Below are positions 52,234 through 61,813 of a DNA stretch of 64,000 bases, piece by piece. The stretch lies in the NCBI GenBank assembly GCA_964343605.1, contig CAYFKJ010000002.1, forward strand, positions 186,001-250,000, in the 5' to 3' direction. The position numbers and the translations under genes are program-made. Within the stretch, counting starts at the first letter, position 1. The number at the start of each line of letters is the position of its first letter. The DNA comes from CAYFKJ01 sp964343605 (GTDB taxonomy: Bacteria; Pseudomonadota; Alphaproteobacteria; UBA2966). Under the pieces are notes generated by a model. That model did not search any database, was not told the origin of the DNA, and worked only from the letters and a program-made list of their open reading frames with translations.

Positions 52234-53759
52234 GTCGCCGCCACGACCCGCCCGGCGGGCAGTGTGACGGTCACGCGGGTTCCCTTTCCCGGTTGGCTTT
52301 CCATCGTCAGTTCACCGTCGTGGAGTTCGGTCAACCGCTTCGCCAAGGGCAGACCAAGGCCGGTACCTTCCTTCTCTTTTGAATACGGATCAGCGACCTG
52401 ACCAAACGGGGTCATGACGTTTTCAATGTCGTCGGGAGAGATGCCGACGCCCGAATCGCTGACCGTCAATTCGAAGCCGCCATCCTCCCGACAACGGGCG
52501 GCCAGTTCGATCCAGCCGTCTTCCTTGGTGAACTTAACGGCGTTGCTCAGGAGATTGATGAGAACCTGCTTGATAATTCTTGGGTCGACCCGAAGTTTCG
52601 GAAGATCTTCGGGAATTTCCTTGCCCATCCTGATGCCCGCTCTGGTGGCGCGGCCGCGCAATAACGACATGGCGCTTTCCGTCAGTTCGCCGACATCCAC
52701 CATTTCGTCGACCAATATGAGCTTACCGGCTTCGATCTTCGAAACGTCGAGGATGTCGCTGATCACGGCCATCAGGTGGGAGCCGCCCTCGTGGATAAGC
52801 TGGGCGTACTCATAGTAGTGATCGGAGCCCAAGGGGCCATGATTCCCCGCCATGAGCATTTCGGAAAATCCGATGATGGCATTGAGCGGCGTGCGCAATT
52901 CGTGGCTGACGTTGGCAAGGAAGTCCGATTTCGCGCGATTCGCCATCTCCGCGATTTCCCTGGCCTCCTCCAGTTCCTGCTTGCGACGCTCCCGTTCGCT
53001 GACGTCGCGCATGGCGGCGAGATAGTATCGCCGATCCTTGAAGCGCATAACGCTGGCGTCGATTTCCACCGTAAACTTGGTCCCGCCATTTCGTATCGCG
53101 ACCGCCTGGTGCGAAACGTTACCGACACGATGTGCGTCTTGAGAGACTTCCTCCAGGCGTCCGAGGCCGCCCTCAATCAAATCGCCAAGACGCAATCCCT
53201 CCAAGGATTGTGCCGAATAGCCGAACAGCAGGTTCGAGGCCGGATTGGCGGTTTCGATGATGCCGGCCTGGTCCACCATCAGGATCGAATCCGCGACGTT
53301 CGCCATGATTGCCTGGAGACGGGCCTCGCGCTCCCAAAGCGCCTGCTCGGCCGATTCGCGCTCTCTTTTCAAGCGGACTTTCTCGAAACAGCCCTCAAGT
53401 ATCTTCACGACCTCTTCGGGCGTTATCGGTTTCCGAAGGTAATCGACCGCGCCTTCCTTGATCGACCTGATGGCGGTATCGATGGCGCTGTAGGCCGTGA
53501 TCATGATGCACATGATATCCGGAACCTGCGACTTGAGTTCCGGCACCAGGTCGACACCGCGGGATGCGCCGAGCTGGTTGTCGATGAGGACGACTTGGGG
53601 CGACCAATCCCGTACGCATCTGCGGGCCTCGGGCGCGCTGTTGACCACTTTGACTTCGAACCCGTTCAGGGCGACGGCTTCCGACAAGCCATCGGCAAAA
53701 TCGATATCGTCGTCAACCACGAGAACTTTGCGCTCCGATGTATTCCCGATATCGAGCAT
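52230..53759 (-). CDS. Receiver-PAS-histidine kinase (N-terminal REC)
   Basis: A 509-residue soluble protein: receiver about 10-125 with acidic VVDDDID and phospho-acceptor D60 in VVLIDNQLG, PAS about 145-260, HisKA with H286 in SHELRTPLNAI, and HATPase about 385-500 (DSGVGI, GTGLGLPLAKRL). The receiver comes first, so phosphorylation by another kinase probably tunes this kinase. The membrane kinase gene lies 33 bp upstream on the same strand and is the likely donor. Its start ATG is at 53759. Confidence 0.92.
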   Translation of the reverse strand: MLDIGNTSERKVLVVDDDIDFADGLSEAVALNGFEVKVVNSAPEARRCVRDWSPQVVLIDNQLGASRGVDLVPELKSQVPDIMCIMITAYSAIDTAIRSIKEGAVDYLRKPITPEEVVKILEGCFEKVRLKRERESAEQALWEREARLQAIMANVADSILMVDQAGIIETANPASNLLFGYSAQSLEGLRLGDLIEGGLGRLEEVSQDAHRVGNVSHQAVAIRNGGTKFTVEIDASVMRFKDRRYYLAAMRDVSERERRKQELEEAREIAEMANRAKSDFLANVSHELRTPLNAIIGFSEMLMAGNHGPLGSDHYYEYAQLIHEGGSHLMAVISDILDVSKIEAGKLILVDEMVDVGELTESAMSLLRGRATRAGIRMGKEIPEDLPKLRVDPRIIKQVLINLLSNAVKFTKEDGWIELAARCREDGGFELTVSDSGVGISPDDIENVMTPFGQVADPYSKEKEGTGLGLPLAKRLTELHDGELTMESQPGKGTRVTVTLPAGRVVAAT

Positions 53760-53792
53760 CTACACGTCCAATCCACCATTCACCATGAGCCG

Positions 53793-56087
53793 CTATGAAA
53801 CCTCGACTTCGTTCCCATGCGGATGATCTTTGCCCTCCGAGCCGCATTGTGAAAGCGGCAAAACGATAGTCACGATTGTGCCCCGCCCCACCTGCCCGTC
53901 GACAGTCGTCGAACCGCCGTGTTGTTCGACAATTTGACGAACGACCGTCAGACCCAACCCGACCCCAAAGCCCTTCGTGCTGAACATGGGCTCGAAAATC
54001 TGATCCTTGACTTCGGAATCGATGCCGACGCCCGAATCCTCGATCCGAATTTCGACATTTTCACCATGGAGCTGGGTGGAAACCGTTAATCGCCGCTTAT
54101 CGGGTTTCTCGATACCCTCCATCATCGTCATGGCCTGGATGGCATTTTCATAAACATTGATAACCGCCCGGCGGAGGTACTCCGGATCGAACTCGACAAC
54201 GGCGCCCCGCGTCGACAGTTCGAGAACCAATTCAATCTCGGGCGGCAACGATTGTTCCGCGATGACTTCGCCAAGCCACTTGTCCAACGGGCGTGGTTCC
54301 ATATTCAACTCGCGGATCCGGGTGTAATCCAGTATTTCGTCGATAATCCGGTCGCAGCGGGCAACGGCCCGTTCAATGCGTTCCACCGCGCGCATCGCCT
54401 TTTCGTTGTCGGCGACGGCGTGCCGGACGACATAAGCGGACGTTCCCATGGCTCCGAGCGGGTTTCTCAATTCGTGGCTGACCGTCGCGGTCAATTGGCC
54501 CAGGGTCGCCAGCCGCTCCTGGCGGATTAAATTGGCTTGGGCCTCCCTCAGCTCCGCCGTTCTTTCCCGCACCCGCTGTTCCAGCTCGGTATTGAGACGC
54601 TCAAGCTCACTTTCAGCGGCCTTCCTCCTGGACACGTCGACAAACAGGACGTCGACCAGATTTTCCTTCGGCGGGAAGTTCGCGGACGAATTGATCCAGG
54701 CGACACTGCCGTCCTTGCGATAGAGGGCTTGCTCGAGGTCACGGACGAATCCGTTCTTTATGCCCTCGGCATGGATCCTGGTGCGTTCCTCGGGATGCAC
54801 CCAGCTTTTTGCGGCGTCATGATTGGCGATCATGTCGTCCACATCGTCGTAGCCCAGGATTTCGGCGGCCCTCTGATTGGCATCTATCACCCGCCCGGTG
54901 TCGAGCCTGTTCCGCATGATACCGACCTGGGCACTGTCGAAAATCGTCCGGTATTTGGCTTCGCTGATTTTCAGTGCTTCCGCGGCAAGGTGCTGATCCG
55001 TTACGTCCGTGCTGGAGGCTCGGAAGCAGATGTAATTCCCCGCTTCATCGAAGACGGGAACGCCGCTGGCGCTGATCCAGCTTTTGTTGCCTTCGGAATC
55101 AAGGCTCAATGCCACCGAGTTTCTGATCGGTTCTCCTTCGGCAATTGCGTCGAGCACGGGCTGCCTGCCGTGGTTTGGAAAAAACTCGTCAATCACGTCA
55201 TTTAGGCTCGAACCGACAAAATCCTTCGCCTCCCGCACGCCCACGCGCGGTTTTACTTGCTCGGAGACGAAGGTAAAATTGAGCTGCGGATCGACTTCCC
55301 AAAACCAGTCGGAACTCGCTTCGGCGAAATCCCTGAACTGGCGCTCGCTTTGCAGCGCTTTTTGCTCGGCTATCCGGCGTTCCTTGATCTGTTCTTCCGT
55401 CGTGGCGATATATTCGTTGATTTTCGCCGTCAGTTCGCCCAGCTCGTCGTCTCTATGTGACTGTTCGACGTCAATGACCTTGTCGCCGGGATTGGCCGGA
55501 TCGGTGTTTGAAACCCGCTTGGCCAGCGCCACGAGGGGGCGAGTCATCGTCATGTGGAATACGAATGCCAGCATGAAGGCCAGGATGAAATTCCGCACCA
55601 GGCCGAAAACCACGATCAACATCGAACGCTGCATGAAATTCCCGATGATGACGCGGCTGTCGACGGTGACTTGAATTTCACCCAGCGGCTGACCCCCGTC
55701 TTCCAGTTTCAACGGCAATCGATAGACTTCTTTAGGCGCGACCAGCAGCTTCGACCAATAGCTTTCCTCGTCGGAGCTAACTTGCTTGCTGCGGGTTGCC
55801 AGGATGCCGTCGAAATCGTCGATTACCGTAGCGCTGTGAATCGGCACGTACTCCAGCAGACTGTCGACGACGTTTTGCGCCAGTTCGGCGTCGACGTTGA
55901 ATACCGCCCGGGTCGCGGGTGCGCTCAGCGAATTGAGGATGCGCTGGATCGAAAGATTTAGGGTTTGCCGCTCGGTATGAAGATCGGAGGCGATTTGCGC
56001 GGCACTGAATATCAATCCGAGACAACACGCCACGATGACGGCGTTTCTCGCCTGCTTGACCGCCAAGGTGTTGAAACGCGCTCTCAT
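53793..56087 (-). CDS. Membrane sensor histidine kinase with two PAS domains
   Basis: A 764-residue kinase: TM1 about 15-34, periplasmic domain about 35-155, TM2 about 156-178, HAMP about 180-230, PAS about 250-370 and 375-495, HisKA with H538 in SHELRNPLGAM, and HATPase about 640-755 (DSGVGI, GFGVGLGLTV). The ATG at 56087 is chosen because the open frame upstream gives no membrane or domain signal; the ribosome site there is weak. It is co-directional with the REC-PAS kinase 33 bp downstream, so the pair probably forms one cascade. Confidence 0.9.
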   Translation of the reverse strand: MRARFNTLAVKQARNAVIVACCLGLIFSAAQIASDLHTERQTLNLSIQRILNSLSAPATRAVFNVDAELAQNVVDSLLEYVPIHSATVIDDFDGILATRSKQVSSDEESYWSKLLVAPKEVYRLPLKLEDGGQPLGEIQVTVDSRVIIGNFMQRSMLIVVFGLVRNFILAFMLAFVFHMTMTRPLVALAKRVSNTDPANPGDKVIDVEQSHRDDELGELTAKINEYIATTEEQIKERRIAEQKALQSERQFRDFAEASSDWFWEVDPQLNFTFVSEQVKPRVGVREAKDFVGSSLNDVIDEFFPNHGRQPVLDAIAEGEPIRNSVALSLDSEGNKSWISASGVPVFDEAGNYICFRASSTDVTDQHLAAEALKISEAKYRTIFDSAQVGIMRNRLDTGRVIDANQRAAEILGYDDVDDMIANHDAAKSWVHPEERTRIHAEGIKNGFVRDLEQALYRKDGSVAWINSSANFPPKENLVDVLFVDVSRRKAAESELERLNTELEQRVRERTAELREAQANLIRQERLATLGQLTATVSHELRNPLGAMGTSAYVVRHAVADNEKAMRAVERIERAVARCDRIIDEILDYTRIRELNMEPRPLDKWLGEVIAEQSLPPEIELVLELSTRGAVVEFDPEYLRRAVINVYENAIQAMTMMEGIEKPDKRRLTVSTQLHGENVEIRIEDSGVGIDSEVKDQIFEPMFSTKGFGVGLGLTVVRQIVEQHGGSTTVDGQVGRGTIVTIVLPLSQCGSEGKDHPHGNEVEVS

Positions 56088-56405
56088 GACTCCACGCGCC
56101 GGCGGGCGGAAAACATATGCGATCTCGAAAAACCCAAAACAAATCCCGTCTTCTTGAATTTGTAATCGTCGACGATCGATATAACCCCCCAGACTGAGAA
56201 ATAGTCTTAACCGGGACAATATCAACAATCGCCTGGTTTTGGTGGGAAATCGTCGGGACTAAGGTCAGATCTTCAGCCCGTCTCCGGTCATCCCTGTCAA
56301 TCCCCTTAGTACGCATAAACCGGGTTATGGATAATTTGCCGTCGCGGCCTATTCGGATAGGATGCCAAGCCTTCGCTGGTTGGTTAAATTCGAGAGAGTA
56401 AAAGT
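56088..56405. promoter_or_regulatory. Divergent regulatory gap with CATAAACCGGGTTATG palindrome
   Basis: This 318-bp gap holds no gene that I can support. It contains CATAAACCGGGTTATG (56314-56329, a palindrome at 14 of 16 positions) and a weak sigma-70-like TTGCCG-N16-TAGGAT (56336-56363) reading into the DenD-like gene. The palindrome sits just upstream of that promoter. No regulator gene is adjacent. Confidence 0.4.
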
Positions 56406-57398
56406 ATGAAAGTCGTCATTACCGGGGGGACGGGCTTCATCGGCTTAGCGCTGGCGCGGAAGCTGGTGGAAAAGGGCGCGTTGATTGATCCGGCTGGCGG
56501 GACCAGCGATATCGACGAGATCATCCTTTTCGACCACGTGACCTCCGCCGACCGGCCCGAGGGATTGGACGACCGCGTCGGTATCGTGGCCGGCGACATG
56601 AGCGATCCCCAGACCGTATCCGGACTGGTCGATCGAGATGACATTGCCGTATTTCACCTCGCCTCCGTTGTCAGCGGAGGTGGCGAAAAGGATTTCGATC
56701 TTGCGATGAGCGTAAATCTCGATGGGGGGAGAAGCATTCTAGAAGTCCTTCGGGCCCGGTCCGGCACGCCGCGCGTCGTATTCACCAGCTCGATCGCCAT
56801 ATTCGGGGGCGACGCCATGCCGTCGACGGTGGGGGATACGACCAAGCCCAATCCCGAAACCACCTATGGCATGACCAAGTTCATCGGCGAAATGATGATC
56901 AACGATTATTCGCGAAAGGGCTTTATCGACGGTCGGACTGCGCGTCTGCCGACCATCATCATTCGTCCCGGCAAACCCAACGCGGCGGCCTCGAGTTTCG
57001 CCAGCGGCGTCTTCCGCGAACCGCTGGCGGGAGAGACCTGCGTCCTACCGGTCCGCCGGGATACGGCGATGGCCTGCCTCGGCTACAGAAATTGCGTGGC
57101 GGGCCTGATTTCTCTGATGGAGCTTGAGGGTGCGAGCCTGGGCACCGATCGCGCGGTCGGGCTGCCCAGCATGACGTTCACGGTCGAGGAGGGCATTCGC
57201 GCGCTTGAACGGATTGCCGCGGATCGCGGAATCGAACTCGGCGCAATCGAGGACCGGCCCGACCCCGACATCGAAGCCATCGTGGCTTCGTGGCCGACAC
57301 GGACCGAAAGTGAACGGGCATTGGCTCTGGGCCTGCCGGCCGACAGCAGCCTCGAGCGGATCATCGAGGATTACGTTGACGACTTCGTCACCCCTTGA
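56406..57398 (+). CDS. denD: D-erythronate dehydrogenase (DenD)-like NAD-dependent oxidoreductase
   Basis: A 330-residue extended SDR: VVITGGTGFIGLALARKL cofactor motif, VFHLASVVSGGGEKDFDLAM, Tyr-x-x-x-Lys in TTYGMTKFIGE, and the DenD-like RPGKPNAAASSFASGVFREPLAGE. DenD oxidises D-erythronate to 2-oxo-tetronate. The usual partner genes (otnI, otnK, otnC) are not in the window; an APH-fold kinase gene follows after a short gap. The symbol is by sequence resemblance only. Confidence 0.78.
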   Translation: MKVVITGGTGFIGLALARKLVEKGALIDPAGGTSDIDEIILFDHVTSADRPEGLDDRVGIVAGDMSDPQTVSGLVDRDDIAVFHLASVVSGGGEKDFDLAMSVNLDGGRSILEVLRARSGTPRVVFTSSIAIFGGDAMPSTVGDTTKPNPETTYGMTKFIGEMMINDYSRKGFIDGRTARLPTIIIRPGKPNAAASSFASGVFREPLAGETCVLPVRRDTAMACLGYRNCVAGLISLMELEGASLGTDRAVGLPSMTFTVEEGIRALERIAADRGIELGAIEDRPDPDIEAIVASWPTRTESERALALGLPADSSLERIIEDYVDDFVTP

Positions 57399-57436
57399 GC
57401 GAATTTGGATCTGAATTAGTTAAGCTATTGAACGAT

Positions 57437-58336
57437 ATGAACATTATGAACAATTTTAAGGAGGATCCGGCCTATCGGAGGGTTCTCGAATTGCCCTGCT
57501 GGCGGGGCCCGATCGATCCCCAACCGCTTCCCGGCGGACTCTCCAACAGCAATTTCAGGGTGGAGGACGCCAACGAACATTTTGTCGTCCGGATCGGCGG
57601 CGATGTTCCCGAGCACGGGCTGGTCCGGGAGCGTGACTTTGCCGTATCGCGGGCGGCATATGCCGCCGGAATCGCGCCCGAGGTGGTGTTGACGGACGCC
57701 GACGCCATGGTGATCCGTTTCATCGAAGGGAAAACGCTGACGCCCGAGGACGTCGCCGATGCCAGGATGTTGACGCGGATCGTCGAACTTGTCCGGGATT
57801 TTCACTCGACCCTGCCGGCGCATCTCGGCGGTCGGCAATTCAGTTTCGACGCGGTTGAGGCCTGCCGCCGCTATGGCCAGGCCCTGACTTCCAGCAATTA
57901 CCGTCTGATTGATGAAATACCGGGATATTTGGCGTTGGCGGAACGGTTCGATGGGGCCGCCGGACGTGATGAGGAGGCGTTCTGCCACAATGATCTGCTT
58001 GCCGCGAACCTGATCGATGACGGAAGCCGCCTGTGGCTGATCGATTGGGAATACGGCGGCACCAATCATCTGTTGTTTGATCTGGCCAACCTGGCCTCCA
58101 ACAACGCCGTCGACCTAGAGGCGGAGGCGTTGATCCTGGAAGCCTACTACGACCGCCCCGCGACGGAGGACACCTGGCGGCGTTTCAGGGCGATGAAGGG
58201 GCTGTCGCTGTTGCGCGAGGCCATGTGGAGCATGACGGCGGAAATGCACTCTCATCTCGACAACGACTACGAAGCCTACACGGACGAGCAATTGCGGCGC
58301 GTGTCGGCGGCCGTCGAGGAGTTCGACGCGCACTAA
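57437..58336 (+). CDS. Choline kinase/aminoglycoside phosphotransferase family protein
   Basis: About 299 residues from the ATG at 57437 (a TTG at 57395 overlapping the DenD-like stop by 4 bp is possible). The APH catalytic loop is clear: HND with catalytic D186, N191 (LLAANLI) and the metal D203 in LIDWEYGG. It resembles choline kinases more than drug-resistance enzymes. It probably phosphorylates a small alcohol. The start is uncertain: no strong ribosome site precedes either codon. The YiiX-like gene follows after 19 bp. Confidence 0.82.
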   Translation: MNIMNNFKEDPAYRRVLELPCWRGPIDPQPLPGGLSNSNFRVEDANEHFVVRIGGDVPEHGLVRERDFAVSRAAYAAGIAPEVVLTDADAMVIRFIEGKTLTPEDVADARMLTRIVELVRDFHSTLPAHLGGRQFSFDAVEACRRYGQALTSSNYRLIDEIPGYLALAERFDGAAGRDEEAFCHNDLLAANLIDDGSRLWLIDWEYGGTNHLLFDLANLASNNAVDLEAEALILEAYYDRPATEDTWRRFRAMKGLSLLREAMWSMTAEMHSHLDNDYEAYTDEQLRRVSAAVEEFDAH

Positions 58337-58355
58337 AGGGTAGTGGAGACACCGA

Positions 58356-59090
58356 ATGGGCTGGGTACTGGACCGGCTGGGCGGATATTTGGCGCGTTAC
58401 CTGACGGCGCCGGTCAGCGACTACCGCGCGTTCTCGGTGATACCGACCGATATCTTGCGCCGTCACCTGCGGCCGGGCGACGTCCTGCTGGTGGAGGGCA
58501 ATGAACGCATCTCGGTAGCGATCAAGTATCTCACTCAATCCACCTGGTCCCACGCCGCCCTGTATGTGGGCGATGCCCTTGGGGTCGATAAGCCTTGCCT
58601 CGTCGAAGCCGATCTGGTCAACGGCGTGGCGGCGGTAGGGTTGGAGAAATACGCCGATCAAAACACCCGGATCTGCCGGCCCGTCGGCTTATCGCCCGAG
58701 GATTGTTCCGACCTGATCGATTTCGCGGTCGCGCATATCGGTGATTCATACGACCTGAAGAACGTCATCGATCTCGCGCGATACCTGCTGCCGACCCCAC
58801 CGGTGCCGGTATCCTGGCGGCGCCGAATGCTCTACCTGGGCAGCGGCGATCCAACTCAGGCGATTTGCTCGACGTTGTTGGCTCAGGCCTTTCAAACCGT
58901 TCGCTATCCAATCCTGCCCAAGCTGCTCGAAGGCGCCGGGGAAGCCGATCAGGATGTTTTCGGTATCCGTCACCACAGTTTGTTCACGCCGCGCGACTTC
59001 GACCTGTCACCGTATTTCGCGACAATCAAGCCCACCATCGAAAGCGGGTTCGACTACAAGGCGATCAACTGGGCTGAACCCGTAAGCTGA
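58356..59090 (+). CDS. YiiX-like permuted papain-fold (NlpC/P60-type) protein
   Basis: A 244-residue protein with the permuted catalytic set: H66 in STWSHAALYVG, E84 in CLVEADL, and C171 in AICSTLLAQAF. YiiX/YebB-like proteins are lipid- or amide-directed hydrolases; the substrate is unclear. No signal peptide is obvious, but the N-terminus is amphipathic. It follows the kinase gene by 19 bp and ends 25 bp before the convergent MarR gene stop. Confidence 0.78.
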   Translation: MGWVLDRLGGYLARYLTAPVSDYRAFSVIPTDILRRHLRPGDVLLVEGNERISVAIKYLTQSTWSHAALYVGDALGVDKPCLVEADLVNGVAAVGLEKYADQNTRICRPVGLSPEDCSDLIDFAVAHIGDSYDLKNVIDLARYLLPTPPVPVSWRRRMLYLGSGDPTQAICSTLLAQAFQTVRYPILPKLLEGAGEADQDVFGIRHHSLFTPRDFDLSPYFATIKPTIESGFDYKAINWAEPVS

Positions 59091-59115
59091 GGGTATCGTG
59101 GTCGCCCATGGCGTT

Positions 59116-59592
59116 TCACAAAGTGGAGGCGGTTTCCGTTAGCTTCGTAAGAAGTTTGTTCAATGATTTCGTTTCGGTGGAATTAAGCGAATCGTAAAGC
59201 GCTTTTTCGTAGTGCCGCGCGCGGGGAATGATATCGCGGTAGATCTTGTTCCCTTTGGCAGAAAGATTAAGCACCGACCGGCGCCGATCCTGGGCGGATA
59301 CGCTGCGCTTCAATCTGCCGGCTTTCTGCAGCGACGCCACGGCACGGCTGACCTTGACCTTGTCCATCGCCGTTCGCTCCGCCACCTCGACGGCCGACAG
59401 GCCCGGGAAACGGCCGAGCGCCGCCATGACCCGCCATTCGGCAATGCTCAAGCTGTAGCGGCTGCTGTACTCCCTTGCGATGGCCGAACTGACCAGATTG
59501 GTCAACACGGAGAGGCGGTAGGGCAGGAATTCCTCCAAGGCCAAAACATCTTCATTGGCGCGGCGTGCTGTCTTCTTTTTTTTCTGCGTCAT
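59116..59592 (-). CDS. MarR family transcriptional regulator
   Basis: A 158-residue MarR protein: winged helix with LSAVEVAERTAMDKVKVSRAVASL and the wing VSAQDRRRSVLNLS. The ATG at 59592 is chosen; an upstream in-frame start would add a non-family leader. It is divergent from the fumarylacetoacetase gene, with a TAGTT-N8-AACTA inverted repeat at 59625-59642 between them. It probably controls aromatic-acid (homogentisate-type) catabolism. Confidence 0.93.
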   Translation of the reverse strand: MTQKKKKTARRANEDVLALEEFLPYRLSVLTNLVSSAIAREYSSRYSLSIAEWRVMAALGRFPGLSAVEVAERTAMDKVKVSRAVASLQKAGRLKRSVSAQDRRRSVLNLSAKGNKIYRDIIPRARHYEKALYDSLNSTETKSLNKLLTKLTETASTL

Positions 59593-59624
59593 GTCTGTTG
59601 AAACTCCAAGACCCGACTTGTAAT

Positions 59625-59642
59625 TAGTTGCAGTCGAAACTA
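59625..59642. promoter_or_regulatory. Candidate MarR operator (TAGTT-N8-AACTA)
   Basis: The inverted repeat TAGTT-N8-AACTA lies 32 bp before the MarR start codon (59592) and 57 bp before the fumarylacetoacetase gene. The arms are short, so the evidence is mainly the position. Confidence 0.4.
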
Positions 59643-59699
59643 GCATTTGAAATATTGGTTCGAAAGCCAAGTAAAGCAAATTTCAGGAGCAATTATTAG

Positions 59700-60683
59700 A
59701 TGAAACTGGCGTCCCTAAAGTCCGGCCGCGATGGCCGATTGTGCGTTGTCGGCAAGGACCTGAGGCAGGCCGTCGAGGTTTCTCACATCGCGCCGACCCT
59801 GCAACAGGCGATCGAACAGTGGGACGGCGTCGCGGAGGAACTTGGCCTGGTCTATGATCGGCTAAATGCCGGGCACGCGCCGGAGAGCTTTGAGCTGGAT
59901 CCGGCGGTGTTGGCGGCGCCGTTGCCGCGGGCCTATCAGTGGGCCGACGGCAGCGCCTACGTCAACCACGTCGAACTGGTGCGCAAGGCGCGCGGCGCTG
60001 TGCTGCCGGACAGCTTCTGGACGGATCCCCTGATGTACCAGGGCGGATCGGACGGTTTCATCGGCCCGTGCGACGACATTCCCATTGCGGACGAGGCGTG
60101 GGGCATCGATTTCGAATCCGAGGTCGCGGTGATCACCGACGACGCGCCGATGGGTGTGTCTCCGGAAGCGGCGGGCGGGCACATCAAACTTCTGATGCTG
60201 GTCAACGACGTCTCGCTGAGAAACCTGATTCCGGCGGAACTGGGGAAGGGTTTTGGTTTCTTTCAAGGAAAACCCAGTACGGCGTTTTCACCGGTTGCCG
60301 TTACACCGGATGAACTCGGAGAGGCCTGGGAAGGCGGCAAGGTCAACCTGCCGCTGGTTTCCGACCTGAATGGCGACCGATTTGGTTCGCCCAACGCCGG
60401 CGTCGACATGACGTTCGATTTTCCTCAGCTTATAGCGCACGCCGCAAAATCAAGGCATCTGGGGGCCGGTACCATTATCGGTTCGGGCACGGTATCGAAC
60501 CTCGACCGCTCCAACGGCTCGTCCTGTATCGCCGAAGTGCGAATGCTGGAGACGATCGACCAGGGTGAGCCGAAGACGCCGTTCATGCGTTTCGGCGATC
60601 GCATCCGAATTGAGATGTTTGACGAAGCGGGCGCCAGCATTTTCGGCGCCATTGATCAGTCTGTCGTGCGGTACGGGGGTTAG
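59700..60683 (+). CDS. Fumarylacetoacetate hydrolase
   Basis: A 327-residue FAH-fold protein of the proteobacterial fumarylacetoacetase type: DPLMYQGGSDGFIGP, WGIDFESEVAVI with metal ligands, and LMLVNDVSLRNLIP. It should cleave fumarylacetoacetate to fumarate and acetoacetate, the last step of tyrosine and homogentisate breakdown. Other genes of that pathway are not here. Start ATG at 59700 follows AGGAG. It is divergent from MarR; the LLM oxidoreductase gene follows after 30 bp. Confidence 0.88.
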   Translation: MKLASLKSGRDGRLCVVGKDLRQAVEVSHIAPTLQQAIEQWDGVAEELGLVYDRLNAGHAPESFELDPAVLAAPLPRAYQWADGSAYVNHVELVRKARGAVLPDSFWTDPLMYQGGSDGFIGPCDDIPIADEAWGIDFESEVAVITDDAPMGVSPEAAGGHIKLLMLVNDVSLRNLIPAELGKGFGFFQGKPSTAFSPVAVTPDELGEAWEGGKVNLPLVSDLNGDRFGSPNAGVDMTFDFPQLIAHAAKSRHLGAGTIIGSGTVSNLDRSNGSSCIAEVRMLETIDQGEPKTPFMRFGDRIRIEMFDEAGASIFGAIDQSVVRYGG

Positions 60684-60713
60684 TTTCCCAAAATTCCGCG
60701 AAGGGGGAATTGA

Positions 60714-61712
60714 ATGTCGGTTCCGGCTTGCCAGTTTTCGGTGTTTTCCGTCCAGGATCATTATCCCGACGGGGCGCGGACGGTGGCCCAATATTACGAG
60801 GAAACCCTGCAGAGCATGGTGCTGGCGGAGGAACTCGGCTACGACGCCTATTGGGTGGCGGAGCACCACTTTCATGAATATGGCATTATCCCCGACCCCG
60901 CGGTGTTCCTTGCCGCCGCCAGCCAGCGCACGAGCCGCATCGGTTTGGGCGTCGCCGTCAGCGTACTGCCCTTCCGCAATCCCCTCCTGACGGCGGAAAG
61001 CTACGCCATGGTGGACACGCTCTCGCAGGGCCGTTTGATCCTCGGGGTGGGGTCTGGCTACCTGAAGCATGAGTTCGCCGGTTTCCGTCTGTCGACCGGC
61101 AACAAGCGGGAAATGTTCGATGAAAAGCTCGATGTCCTGATCCGCGCCTTAAGCGGCGAAAATATCGATGTCGACAGCGATCGCGTTCAGGCCGGAGGCG
61201 TCGTACTCAACGTCCAGCCCGTGCAGCGGCCGACGCCGCCGGTCTATGTCGCCGTGCTGCGCAAGGAAGTCGTCTACCATGTCGGCAAGGCGGGCCGGCG
61301 GCTGCTTTCGGTGCCCTATGCCACCGTGACCGATTTGGCGGAGGTGGGCGAGATCGTCCAGCAATACGCGCGCGGCTGGGCGGACGGTGGTCATGCGGGT
61401 GATCCGCCGGCCATCGGCTTCGCTTTCCATGCCTATATCGCTGAAAGCGACGAACAGGCCCGGGCTGACGCCGAAGCGTCCTTTGACGCCTATGTCGCTT
61501 CCCGGCTCTATGGCAAGTCTGCGGGATGGGACGAAGTCACCGCGCGCGGCTACTGCATCTTCGGCAGCCCTGAAACGGCCAGCGAGCGAATTCGCGAAAT
61601 GCAGGCCCTAGGGGTGCGGAACGTTATGCTTTTGGCCGATTTCGGAGCTCTGGATCAGGCGCTCGTACACCGCTCGCTGCGCCTGTTTGCGGATGAAGTG
61701 ATGCGGAAGTAG
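60714..61712 (+). CDS. LLM class flavin-dependent oxidoreductase
   Basis: A 332-residue luciferase-like monooxygenase: FSVQDHYPDG, EELGYDAYWVAEHHFHEYG, LGVAVSVLPFRNPL and SQGRLILGVGSGY are family hallmarks. It uses FMNH2 or F420 to oxidise a substrate. It follows the fumarylacetoacetase gene by 30 bp, so it may share the MarR-controlled transcript, but the link to tyrosine breakdown is only by position. The start ATG at 60714 has a GAAGGGGG site. Confidence 0.92.
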   Translation: MSVPACQFSVFSVQDHYPDGARTVAQYYEETLQSMVLAEELGYDAYWVAEHHFHEYGIIPDPAVFLAAASQRTSRIGLGVAVSVLPFRNPLLTAESYAMVDTLSQGRLILGVGSGYLKHEFAGFRLSTGNKREMFDEKLDVLIRALSGENIDVDSDRVQAGGVVLNVQPVQRPTPPVYVAVLRKEVVYHVGKAGRRLLSVPYATVTDLAEVGEIVQQYARGWADGGHAGDPPAIGFAFHAYIAESDEQARADAEASFDAYVASRLYGKSAGWDEVTARGYCIFGSPETASERIREMQALGVRNVMLLADFGALDQALVHRSLRLFADEVMRK

Positions 61713-61813
61713 GGATTTTCCGCCCCAAACGCCACGAATTCGCAAAAATCGGTGTTTTTTAGCGGCTTACCCCTTGCAAAGGCATTCGGGATGCATTACA
61801 TCCCGCTCGCGGC

